Assembly (NCBI GenBank): GCA_947483645.1
Contig: CANKLS010000038.1
Location: 1-13,085, forward strand
Direction: 5' to 3'
DNA length: 13,085 nt
Source of the DNA: Bradymonadales bacterium
Lineage (GTDB): Bacteria > Myxococcota > Bradymonadia > REDH01
The notes below the pieces were generated by a model. That model was given only the letters and a program-made list of their open reading frames with translations. It had not been told where the DNA came from and did not search any database. The translations under genes and the position numbers were made by a program. Shown in pieces: positions 6,538 through 13,085 of the stretch; the first letter of the stretch is position 1, and the number at the start of each line of letters is the position of its first letter.

Positions 6538-7985
6538 CCGCCGAGCATCGACGCCAGCGGCCGGACCGCGTGCCGAAGTGCATGCGAACCGGTCGCGCGG
6601 TGGTTTCCGCTCTGCTTTATGCCACCAAACGGCAGCAGTGCATTGGAGCCGACCGTTGGCCGGTTCCAATTCACCACGCCTGCATCGAGCTCCAGCCGAA
6701 GCCGCTCAAACCGCGACTGCGTCCGAGTGAAGAGCGCCATCGCAAGCCCGTAGGGTGTAGCATTGGCCCGCTCCACCGCCTCCTCCTCCGTGTCGACCAC
6801 CTCGACCAGCAGATCGGGGCCGAAGAGCTCCCGCTCGATGCGCCCCTTCGCCGCCTCGATGTCGCGGACCAGGTGCAGCCCGGGCCGCACAAAGTAGCCC
6901 TGCTTCGCCCGCTCCACCGCAGCGCCCTTGAGGAGCGTCTGCAGCCCAGCCGTCTCCTCCTGTGCTGCAAGGAAGCGCTCGTAGCCGCCCGGCGTCGCGA
7001 GTGGCCCCATCACGCTGCTCTCCAGCCCCGGGTCGTCGCTCTCCATCCAGTCCAGCCGCATGGAGAGCTCATCGAGCAGCGCCTCTGCCACGCCGCGCGT
7101 TGCGACCAGGCGGCTCACGCAGGTGCAGCGTTGCCCCGTTGTTGCGGTGGCCGCAGTCAGGATTGCCTCGGTCGCCAGCGCCAGGTCTGCATCATCCAGA
7201 ACGATCGCTGTGTTCTTGCCGCCGAGCTCCAGGGCGATGAGCTTGCTCGGCTGCGCCGCGGCGGCCCGGACGATGGAGACGCCGACCGGGTAGGAGCCGG
7301 TGAAGGAGACGCTGTCGACGCCCGGATGGGCAGCCAGCGCTGCCCCCGTCTGACCGCCGCCTTGAATGAGCTGGAGCAGGCTCGGATCGGCGCCGCTCTC
7401 CTCGGCCGCCTCCTGCCAGGCGAAGAAGTAGCGCTCTGCGCAGCCAGCGGTCCAATCGGAGGGCTTGAGGATGCAGGCGTTGCCCGCCACCAGCGCAGCA
7501 AGCAGCTGCCCGTGCGCCAGGTGAATCGGGAAGTTGAACGGGCTGATGACCGCGACCACGCCGAGCGGGACGAGGTCGTAGCAGGCGTCGGCCGCTGGCT
7601 GCTGGCGCTGCAATTCCGCCAGCGCGATCTGCTTTGTGTGTTCCCAGCGCGAGAGCACGCCCTTCATCTCGGCGGCGGCATCTACGGCTAGTTTGCCGGT
7701 CTCCCGCATGATCTGAAGCGCAATCTTGGGCGAGTGTTCGCCGAGCCGCTCGTTGAAACGGTCGATGACGGCGATGCGCTCTGCGAGAGGGCGAAGCTTC
7801 CAAGCCCGCTGCGCCCGTCGCCCCTGCTCTACGGCGGCGTCGATGAGCGCGGTTCCCTCGGTGCCAACAAAGACCGGCATCGATAGGTCGTAGGGTGCGA
7901 ACCGCTCCCAGCGATCGGCGCGGTCGTGGTTCCATCGTCCTGCAACAAAGCCGCCGGCCAGTCGCATGGGGGCAGGGTGTGTCAT
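6534..7985 (-). CDS. astD: Succinylglutamate-semialdehyde dehydrogenase AstD
   Basis: Oxidises N-succinylglutamate semialdehyde to N-succinylglutamate with NAD+, step four of the arginine succinyltransferase (AST) pathway. The 483-residue protein is a complete aldehyde dehydrogenase: Rossmann-region SPFNFP at 148-153 (Asn151 holds the oxyanion), KPSDWTA at 174-180 (cofactor Lys174), FTGS at 228-231, ELGGKN with general-base Glu253, and TGQRCTC with nucleophile Cys287. The RCTC form and overall length (about 490 in E. coli) point to AstD, and the neighbouring astA makes that specific. The start ATG at 7985 overlaps the astA stop codon (ATGA), implying translational coupling; its own ribosome site is weak. 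Its stop overlaps the opposite-strand cdnL stop inside a CTAG. A paralogous dehydrogenase for another semialdehyde is the only serious alternative, made unlikely by context. Confidence 0.93.
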   Translation of the reverse strand: MTHPAPMRLAGGFVAGRWNHDRADRWERFAPYDLSMPVFVGTEGTALIDAAVEQGRRAQRAWKLRPLAERIAVIDRFNERLGEHSPKIALQIMRETGKLAVDAAAEMKGVLSRWEHTKQIALAELQRQQPAADACYDLVPLGVVAVISPFNFPIHLAHGQLLAALVAGNACILKPSDWTAGCAERYFFAWQEAAEESGADPSLLQLIQGGGQTGAALAAHPGVDSVSFTGSYPVGVSIVRAAAAQPSKLIALELGGKNTAIVLDDADLALATEAILTAATATTGQRCTCVSRLVATRGVAEALLDELSMRLDWMESDDPGLESSVMGPLATPGGYERFLAAQEETAGLQTLLKGAAVERAKQGYFVRPGLHLVRDIEAAKGRIERELFGPDLLVEVVDTEEEAVERANATPYGLAMALFTRTQSRFERLRLELDAGVVNWNRPTVGSNALLPFGGIKQSGNHRATGSHALRHAVRPLASMLGG

Positions 7986-9031
7986 CGTGGTTTCTCGTGC
8001 TGTCGTGGTGAGGTGAGCGGCAGACCGAGCAGGAGGTCGCCCTGCTGCATGCCGAGTTCTGTGGCGGTGTCGGCGTCGACGAGGGCGCCATCGGCTGTCT
8101 CGACCCAGGCGCCGAGCGCGGCTCGGAAGGGGCGCTCGCCGACCCGTGTGATCAGCCTCTTGGGAGCGTCAGCGGCCGAGGTCAAGCCTGCGAAGGGGAG
8201 CGTGCGCGCCTGTTGGAGCGGCAGGATGTCTGCCCGCTGTGCCTCGAAGTGGGGGCCGCCGTCGAAGGGGTCGATGTGGAGGTTGAAACGGAAGCCGGCG
8301 GCGCGCAGCATCCGTGCCACACCGAGCGTCTGCGCACCGACCGCGCCGATGACCGCCTGCACCTCGGCCGGCGCGAGCGCGGTATGGATGGGGGTGCGGG
8401 GGAAGAGCGAACGGATGAACTCGCGGTTGCCCCGCGAGAGGCGGTCTGCGTCGCGGTAGCTGAGGCGCGTGAAGGGGCGGCCGAGCCACTCCCAGAGCAG
8501 GCTTGAGCCATCGGCCTCTAGCGGCGGGAGCAGCTCTGCCTCGACGCGGTCTTGGAAGCGGCCCGGGTGGAGCGCCATGAAGAGGAAACGGACAAAGGAG
8601 AGCCCCTGGCCGAGCCGGTCGGGATGGCCGCGGAAGTCGGGGTGCAGCACCAGCGCGCCGAGCTCTGTGTGCGGGCGGTAGGACTGCACGAGGGTGAGCG
8701 TCTGGTGGGCGAAGAGTTCTCCGAGCGACTCGCTGTAACGCTCCTCTAAATCGACGCGAAATGCGTGGTGCGGGTCGTCGGTGGTGCCATGCGAGGCCAC
8801 GATCATGGAGGTGCCGAGCAGCGCTCCGTCGCTGCAGCGCTCGAGAACGAAGAGGAAGCGGCCGGTTCGATCGCCCGCCTCGCTGCAGGCGAAGGAGCGG
8901 ATCGAAGCATCGATCATGCCGGCGACTGCATCGGCGTCGGCCGGCAGGTTGAGCGAGTCGAGGTGGGCAGCGAGCCGCACGACGCCGTCGAGGTCGTCGG
9001 GTTCAACTTCGCGGTAGAGGTAGCCGGACAT
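7982..9031 (-). CDS. astA: Arginine N-succinyltransferase AstA
   Basis: Transfers succinyl from succinyl-CoA to the alpha-amino group of arginine, the first step of AST arginine catabolism. The 349-residue protein (344 in E. coli) matches the family throughout: an N-terminal GNAT-like half (REVEPDDLDGVVRLA at 7-21), the characteristic FRVDLEERYSESLGELFAHQTLTL block (about 90-113), the ELGALVLHPDFRG acetyl-CoA-site strand (about 122-134), and the C-terminal half with HIDPFDGGPHFEA (about 252-264). ATG at 9031 starts the family-typical N-terminus, but only a weak ribosome site precedes it. It ends four bases into astD. The GtrA gene lies 81 bp upstream on the same strand. A single gene is present, unlike the two-subunit AruF/AruG of Pseudomonas. 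astB, astC and astE are not in the window. Confidence 0.93.
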   Translation of the reverse strand: MSGYLYREVEPDDLDGVVRLAAHLDSLNLPADADAVAGMIDASIRSFACSEAGDRTGRFLFVLERCSDGALLGTSMIVASHGTTDDPHHAFRVDLEERYSESLGELFAHQTLTLVQSYRPHTELGALVLHPDFRGHPDRLGQGLSFVRFLFMALHPGRFQDRVEAELLPPLEADGSSLLWEWLGRPFTRLSYRDADRLSRGNREFIRSLFPRTPIHTALAPAEVQAVIGAVGAQTLGVARMLRAAGFRFNLHIDPFDGGPHFEAQRADILPLQQARTLPFAGLTSAADAPKRLITRVGERPFRAALGAWVETADGALVDADTATELGMQQGDLLLGLPLTSPRQHEKPR

Positions 9032-9112
9032 GGAGGAGCTCGGTGGCGGCGCGATGGGCCCTGCTTGGCGCAGTTTGCCTTCCGCGTCGAGCCTCGCAGG
9101 TGGCGCGGCGCG

Positions 9113-9640
9113 TCAGTGCTTGGCCCGCCGAAAGGTCCAGAAATGGTTCACGAGGAAGTTCACCGGCATGGCGATCAGGATGGCCACACAGGCAGCCACC
9201 TTGAGCCGCAGGGCATCTGCACTCAGGAACCAAAATCCCTCGGTGGGGAGGTAGAAGTGATGGATGAGCAGCGACACAGCCCATTGGAGCACTGCTGCTC
9301 CTGCACTGGTGAGGTAGAACTTCCGGCAGCGGACCAGCCAGGCCTCAGCGCCGCGCTGATCGGCCCAGGTCCAGCCGTCGTTGAAGAGGAAGTTGGTAAA
9401 GATGGAGACCACGATGCCGGCGACGAGGGCCGCAGGTGTCGCACTGCCGATGCTGAACCCTTCGCCCACCATGAGGTCGCTGATGGCGCCGGCGATGAGC
9501 AGGTTGACGGCGACCCCAGAGGCGCCCACGACCCCGAACTTGATGATGCGGGCGCGGGCCAGCCGTGCCGCGTTCTGCGCGAGGATGACCCGCACGGAGC
9601 GCCGCTCGAGCGCGGGGTGTTGAGGAGCGGGGTCGCGCAT
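9113..9640 (-). CDS. GtrA-family multi-pass membrane protein
   Basis: GtrA-like proteins are small four-helix inner-membrane proteins; characterised members are thought to move polyprenyl-phosphate-linked sugars across the membrane for glycosylation of surface polymers or teichoic/arabinogalactan chains. The 175-residue product has about 30 charged N-terminal residues, then four hydrophobic helices (about 33-54, 68-87, 107-128 and 145-165). The family signatures are present: RIIKFGVVGASGVAVNLL at 31-48, NFLFNDGWTW at 83-92 and NFLVNHFWTF at 161-170, i.e. the two repeat-like N-F-x-x-N-x-x-W-T-[WF] motifs. ATG at 9640 has no clear ribosome site. It sits 68 bp after the polyprenyl diphosphate synthase gene and 81 bp before astA on the same strand; no glycosyltransferase is next to it. 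The family is secure; the transported lipid and pathway are unknown. Confidence 0.9.
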   Translation of the reverse strand: MRDPAPQHPALERRSVRVILAQNAARLARARIIKFGVVGASGVAVNLLIAGAISDLMVGEGFSIGSATPAALVAGIVVSIFTNFLFNDGWTWADQRGAEAWLVRCRKFYLTSAGAAVLQWAVSLLIHHFYLPTEGFWFLSADALRLKVAACVAILIAMPVNFLVNHFWTFRRAKH

Positions 9641-9668
9641 GGCTACCGGGCAAAGTTCGGGAGGACCG

Positions 9669-9688
9669 ACCGGTTACGGCGCACCGGT
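9669..9688 (-). promoter_or_regulatory. Small inverted repeat between polyprenyl synthase and gtrA-like gene
   Basis: Two ACCGGT hexamers (9669-9674 and 9683-9688), each self-complementary, flank an 8-base spacer and can form a 6-bp hairpin in the 68-bp space between these genes. No T-run follows on either strand. It may be a processing or attenuation site, or chance in GC-rich DNA. Confidence 0.25.
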
Positions 9689-9708
9689 GTGGCGGTCAAG
9701 CCTGCCCT

Positions 9709-10755
9709 CTATCGGATGCGCGATACCAGCCCGTCCGTCATGGTGAGAAGGTGGGCGCGGGCCTCGCTGTCGGGCAGCGTCAGCAGTGCGCCGCGGGCCG
9801 TCGCGGCCTCAGCGCGTGCACGCTCCCGCGCGGCCTCGATGCCGCCAGAGGCACGGACGGCCTGTGCGAAGGCGAAGGCATCGTCGCCGCCCTCCTCGTT
9901 GGCGGCCTGCCGCTCGGCGAGCCGAAGCCAAGCCTGCCGCAGCGACGGGTCGCGCTCCATGCCGAGAATGACGGGCAGAGTTGCCTTGCCGCCGGCCAGA
10001 TCGACGAGGAGCTGCTTGCCCAGCGCCGCCTCGTCGGCCTCAAGGTCGAGAATGTCGTCGACCATCTGGAAGCAGAGGCCGAGCGACCTGCCGAAGCGGG
10101 TCATAGCCTCGAGCAACGCAGGGTTGTCTGTGAGGTGAACCGGAGCGCGGCAGCACCAGACAAAGAGGCTCGCGGTCTTCCGCTCGGCTACCTCGAGGTA
10201 GGCAGCCTCGGTGGGCGATGGCGTATGCCGCTGTTGCAGCTGCAGCATCTCGCCTTCGACCAGGAGCCGGAGCGTGGAGATGGCCTCCATGAGCGGGGCC
10301 TGCGACGGCACGGAGGCGACGAGGTCGAGCGCCCGTGTGAGCGCGTAGTCTCCGCCGAGCACGCTCGCCGTGTTGGACCAGACCATGCGCGGCGCTGGGC
10401 GTCCGCGGCGGACAGTGCCCTCGTCCACCACATCGTCATGCAAGAGGGTCGCGAGGTGCACCAGTTCACCGGAGCAGGCCAGCTTGATGACCTCCTCGCC
10501 ACGCGTCCCAGCGAGGTGGGCCGCAAGCAGCACCAGCATGGGGCGGAGCCGCTTGCCCCCAGCCTCGATGAGGTGGCGGCCTGTCTCCGCCAGCGGATGG
10601 ACGGTAAGCGGGAGCGACGCGGGGAGCGATGCGGCGACCTCATCGAGCTCGCTCGCGAGGAAGGCCGTCAACGAGCTCACATCCTCCCGGATCCGGCCCG
10701 ATGAGCCGCGTTCGGCGGCACGTTCGAGCGCCTCAAGTGATGCGGTACGATCCAT
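9709..10755 (-). CDS. Long-chain polyprenyl diphosphate synthase (IspB-like)
   Basis: Trans-isoprenyl diphosphate synthase that adds isopentenyl diphosphate units to an allylic primer; long-chain members make the side chains of respiratory quinones. The 348-residue protein has all core motifs: GGKRLRP at 66-72, first Asp-rich motif HDDVVDEG at 106-113 (DDxxD), RRGRPAPR at 116-123, the SVLGGDY segment at 131-137, KT at 193-194, FQMVDDILD at 229-237 (second DDxxD), and the K-Q-x-x-x-D-L and GGKATLPVI segment at 247-263. The fifth residue before the first Asp-rich motif is a small Ala, which in this family usually leaves the tunnel open for long products. Those features favour an octaprenyl/solanesyl-type enzyme over farnesyl or geranylgeranyl synthase, but chain length cannot be read reliably. 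ATG at 10755 is preceded by GGA about ten bases away. It lies 165 bp downstream of the M16 pair and 68 bp before the GtrA gene. Confidence 0.92.
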   Translation of the reverse strand: MDRTASLEALERAAERGSSGRIREDVSSLTAFLASELDEVAASLPASLPLTVHPLAETGRHLIEAGGKRLRPMLVLLAAHLAGTRGEEVIKLACSGELVHLATLLHDDVVDEGTVRRGRPAPRMVWSNTASVLGGDYALTRALDLVASVPSQAPLMEAISTLRLLVEGEMLQLQQRHTPSPTEAAYLEVAERKTASLFVWCCRAPVHLTDNPALLEAMTRFGRSLGLCFQMVDDILDLEADEAALGKQLLVDLAGGKATLPVILGMERDPSLRQAWLRLAERQAANEEGGDDAFAFAQAVRASGGIEAARERARAEAATARGALLTLPDSEARAHLLTMTDGLVSRIR

Positions 10756-10920
10756 CGAAACTGGTCCGTGGCAGAGGAGCGACCGGAGGCCGCGGGCGGG
10801 GCGCTCGGCAGGGCGCCGTGCTTGGCCGATCTTGCCCCTGTTGGCAAGCGAAGCCTGCCTGCTTGGATGCTCGCAGTGGCCACAGGATGCGGCCCTTGCA
10901 CCAATCTTCCGCAGTGTTGG
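10756..10920. other. 165-bp intergenic space between M16 gene and polyprenyl synthase
   Basis: No open reading frame with coding character, tRNA or repeat family is visible. A perfect 6-bp hairpin, CTTGCC at 10831-10836 and GGCAAG at 10843-10848 with a 6-base loop, lies in the middle; it lacks a T-run. The length leaves room for a weak terminator of the M16 genes or a separate promoter for the polyprenyl synthase, so the six-gene run may be two transcription units. Confidence 0.4.
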
Positions 10921-12249
10921 TCAGCGGAGGCGGCGCAGATGGACGCCTTCGCGCGGGAGCGCATCGAAGTGGCGCTTCCAGCCGGGGTCGGAGATGCCCT
11001 TGGGGAGGGCACAGACAACGATGTAGCTGCCGGTGCCGAAGCCATAGCGTGACGCCACCGCGCTGACGGATGCTGCGTCGAGCTCCGAGAGTCTCCGCGG
11101 ATGCTCCCACAGCTCGCTCACGGGACGATTCGATGCCGCATACTGCACCGCCTGCCCCATGCGCTGACGCACTGTCTCGGCCCGCATCAGCAGCGTGCCG
11201 AGGTAGAAGGACTTCACCTGATCGAGGTAGCTGTCGGTCATGGGCGTCTCGACGAAGCGCTCCCATGCGTCGAGGCAGACCGAGGCCGTGTAGGCGGCCT
11301 TGCTCCCCTGCGGCGAGCACTGCACTGCGAAGAGCGACTCGTCGCGGTCAGGCACGAGCGTGCTCCCGATGCCGTAGGAGAGCCCCTCCTTGCCACGCAC
11401 GCGCTGCACGAGCGGGGTCATGAAACCCGACCCGAAGGCTGCGTTATGGAGCACAACCGCATCCCAACTCTCATCGAGGCTGGAGGGAGCTGGAGCGCTG
11501 AGCATGAGGGCAGCCTGTGCGCCGCCCCGCGTCCGCGCCGCGCTGACAGCGCCGGTCCGGATGGGTGGTCGCCGCACCTTCTCGCTCTTGTTCACGGGTA
11601 CCAGCGTGCGGAGCTTGGCCATCCAACCGGCAACAGCCTTGGCGTGGTGGCCCGGGTCTTCGGCGGCGATGCCGGCGACGGCCTTGGCGCCAAGCGCCTC
11701 AAGCATGCGCGGCCCGAGCATCTCAGCCCTGATGCGGCGCCTGGTCTCGACGCGGCCGTCGGGGTGATGCTCCCAGGCCGTACCGCTCCAGAGTACCGGG
11801 CCATTCATGCGGGCGAGGATGCCGCTCGGGTCTTCGAGCGCGGTCTCAGCCTCCTCCTCCGCTTCGGTCAGTACGTCGCTCAGTTCGTCGGCGTCGAAGG
11901 CCGAGTCCGTGAGGTAGGCGAGGAGCAGGTCGAGGGCCTGGTCGAGGTACTCCTCGAGCACGGTCAGGTCGACATACCAGGAGGTGCGGAAGGCACGCAC
12001 GCCCAGGCTCGCGCCGAGCCGTTCGAAGGCGCGGCTGAGGACGAGGCGGGGCATGCTGTGGGTGCCGCGATCGAGCATGGTGAGGGCGACATCGAGCAGG
12101 CCTGAGACCTCGTCGGGCTCGCTGGCCGTACCATGGTCGAAGTGAATGCGAATGCTGACGATGCCGAACGATGGGCCGCCGGAGAGTACCATCCGGTCCT
12201 CGCCCGGTAGCGGCTCAAGCGCCACATCAAATCTCGGAATCTGAATCAT
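10921..12249 (-). CDS. M16-family peptidase-like subunit lacking the HxxEH zinc motif
   Basis: Non-catalytic partner type of the insulinase/pitrilysin (M16) superfamily. The 442-residue protein has the two M16 halves. In the N-terminal half the position of the usual HxxEH zinc site reads GLLDVALTMLDRGT (about 50-63), with Asp, Leu and Thr replacing His, Glu and His, so it should not bind zinc; the acidic helix EEEAET (about 130-135) takes the place of the distal Glu helix. The C-terminal half keeps the FGSGFMTPLVQRVR..GLSYGIGS block (about 271-294), with the Arg and Tyr that in two-chain M16B enzymes act with the catalytic subunit. No signal peptide is seen at the start, so this chain alone may be cytoplasmic unless exported otherwise. 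ATG at 12249 overlaps the stop of the upstream M16 gene (ATGA), and GAGGAAG lies immediately before it, so the two chains are probably made together and form a heterodimer. Confidence 0.88.
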   Translation of the reverse strand: MIQIPRFDVALEPLPGEDRMVLSGGPSFGIVSIRIHFDHGTASEPDEVSGLLDVALTMLDRGTHSMPRLVLSRAFERLGASLGVRAFRTSWYVDLTVLEEYLDQALDLLLAYLTDSAFDADELSDVLTEAEEEAETALEDPSGILARMNGPVLWSGTAWEHHPDGRVETRRRIRAEMLGPRMLEALGAKAVAGIAAEDPGHHAKAVAGWMAKLRTLVPVNKSEKVRRPPIRTGAVSAARTRGGAQAALMLSAPAPSSLDESWDAVVLHNAAFGSGFMTPLVQRVRGKEGLSYGIGSTLVPDRDESLFAVQCSPQGSKAAYTASVCLDAWERFVETPMTDSYLDQVKSFYLGTLLMRAETVRQRMGQAVQYAASNRPVSELWEHPRRLSELDAASVSAVASRYGFGTGSYIVVCALPKGISDPGWKRHFDALPREGVHLRRLR

Positions 12250-13085
12250 GCTTCCTCATCACTGCCGGTCGGCAGCACGACGAGCTCGTAGCGCGGCAGC
12301 TCGTGGAGCATCCGATGCGCAAGCCTGCGGATCTCTGCGGCGGTGACAGCCACAATCTCGTCTCGAAGTCGGAGACCGGCGAGCGGGTCGCCGAAGGCAA
12401 TCCAGCTCTCTCCGAGGTCCTCGGCGCGGGCATAGGTACCTGCCAGCGACAGGGCGTCTTGCGCGCGGAGCCGGGTCTTGGCCACGACCATGTCGTCCTC
12501 GGTCGGTCCTGACTCGGCCAGCTTCATCAGCACCGCGTCAACAGCCTGCCGGATGCGCTCGGGCCCAACACCCTGGCGGAGGGTCGCGCTGATCTCGAAG
12601 AGCGAGGGCAGGGCGTGGTCATACTGGCTCGCATTCACATCGAGCACGAGCTTCTCATTCACCTCCAGGGCCGCCGGCAGCAGGGCAGAGTCGCCACCGC
12701 TGAGCAGGTCGTGGAGCAGGCACCAGACCGCAAAGCTCGGCGCGCGGCGGCCCTCGGTGGGCCAGGCCAGATTCACGCGCGGGGCGGCGACCGGCAGGGT
12801 CATCGTCCGGCAGAAGCTCTCCGAAAGCGCCACCTCCCGCTGCGGCCGGACGCTCTGGCGCGGCGTCAGGCTGCCCAAGGTCCGCTCGAGCAGCGCGAGT
12901 GTCTGCGACGGGTCGACTGCGCCCGCGATGGAGATGAAGAGGCGGCTCGGCGCGTAGGCCTCCTGATGGAAGGCCTGAGCATCTTCGGCACGGTAGCCGG
13001 CGATGTCGTCGCTCCAGCCAATCGTGGGCCAGCCGTAACAGGACTCGCCGTAGATCTCGCGGTAGAACCGCTCCATCATCATGGA
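12246..13085 (-). CDS. M16-family metallopeptidase subunit (5' end outside window)
   Basis: The visible 279 residues are the C-terminal portion of an M16 peptidase. The reading frame is open to the right edge, and the true start lies beyond it; the Met codons at 13082-13074 are internal. The fragment begins in the helix after the zinc region (ERFYREIYGES, then CYGWPTIGWSDDI), followed by the F...AYAPSRLFISIAG strand typical of the end of the first domain. The second domain (about 95-265) includes LLHDLLSGGDSALLPAAL and an EISATLRQGV strand. By analogy with two-chain M16 enzymes, this upstream gene should be the zinc-binding, catalytic chain, with the downstream degenerate chain as its partner, but its HxxEH motif is out of view, so activity cannot be judged. 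It overlaps the following gene by four bases. Confidence 0.9.
   Translation of the reverse strand, partial: SMMMERFYREIYGESCYGWPTIGWSDDIAGYRAEDAQAFHQEAYAPSRLFISIAGAVDPSQTLALLERTLGSLTPRQSVRPQREVALSESFCRTMTLPVAAPRVNLAWPTEGRRAPSFAVWCLLHDLLSGGDSALLPAALEVNEKLVLDVNASQYDHALPSLFEISATLRQGVGPERIRQAVDAVLMKLAESGPTEDDMVVAKTRLRAQDALSLAGTYARAEDLGESWIAFGDPLAGLRLRDEIVAVTAAEIRRLAHRMLHELPRYELVVLPTGSDEEA

Noticed and set aside
6570..7691. 373-codon plus-strand frame opposite astD
   Set aside because: Antisense shadow of a complete aldehyde dehydrogenase, with no recognisable domain or ribosome site.
8765..10138. 457-codon plus-strand open frame
   Set aside because: It runs antisense across parts of astA, gtrA-like and polyprenyl synthase genes, all with clear motifs on the other strand; its translation is low-complexity.
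11101..12105. 334-codon plus-strand frame opposite the M16-like gene
   Set aside because: Antisense shadow; the minus strand encodes the M16 fold with conserved blocks.
12246..13082. Complete gene starting at the Met codon at 13082
   Set aside because: The frame is open to the window edge and the M16 N-terminal domain is missing, so these Met codons are internal.

Overview
This is a GC-rich, gene-dense chromosomal window, almost entirely protein-coding. It holds thirteen protein genes, two of them cut by the window edges. I see no rRNA, tRNA, insertion sequence, phage gene or CRISPR array. The combination of a CarD/CdnL-family RNA polymerase regulator, a Hanks-type Ser/Thr kinase with a Pro/Ala linker, several predicted lipoproteins and a paired M16 peptidase suggests a Gram-negative bacterium of the Myxococcota/Bradymonadota ('deltaproteobacterial') type. 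That placement is inferred from gene content and was not tested by a search.

Layout, left to right. (1) Minus strand, 1-2225: a predicted lipoprotein with two similar beta-sandwich-like segments, followed by a Ser/Thr protein kinase that runs off the left edge. (2) Plus strand, 2357-3888: thiazole synthase ThiG, then a beta-class carbonic anhydrase, with a perfect 9-bp inverted repeat between them. (3) Minus strand, 3895-5439: a lipoprotein-type SurA/PpiD-like parvulin peptidyl-prolyl isomerase, convergent with the carbonic anhydrase. (4) Plus strand, 5619-6537: an unrecognised 110-residue protein with an internal duplication, then a CdnL/CarD regulator. (5) Minus strand, 6534-13085: a six-gene run, in transcription order M16 peptidase subunit (partial), M16-like subunit without the zinc motif, long-chain polyprenyl diphosphate synthase, GtrA-family membrane protein, arginine N-succinyltransferase AstA and succinylglutamate-semialdehyde dehydrogenase AstD. 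Two joins in this run (M16/M16 and astA/astD) are 4-base ATGA overlaps, so translation is probably coupled.

Functionally the window mixes housekeeping and metabolism: thiamin thiazole formation, CO2/bicarbonate interconversion, envelope protein folding and turnover, isoprenoid chain synthesis with a GtrA-type lipid-linked sugar translocase candidate, and two steps of arginine catabolism by the succinyltransferase (AST) route. The most useful leads are the incomplete AST pair, the degenerate M16 partner, the duplicated small protein next to cdnL, the 42-bp in-frame repeat in the kinase linker, the polyprenyl synthase/GtrA adjacency, and a few inverted repeats in intergenic DNA. I found no clearly new multi-gene system; the region reads as ordinary core chromosome with a few points worth checking.
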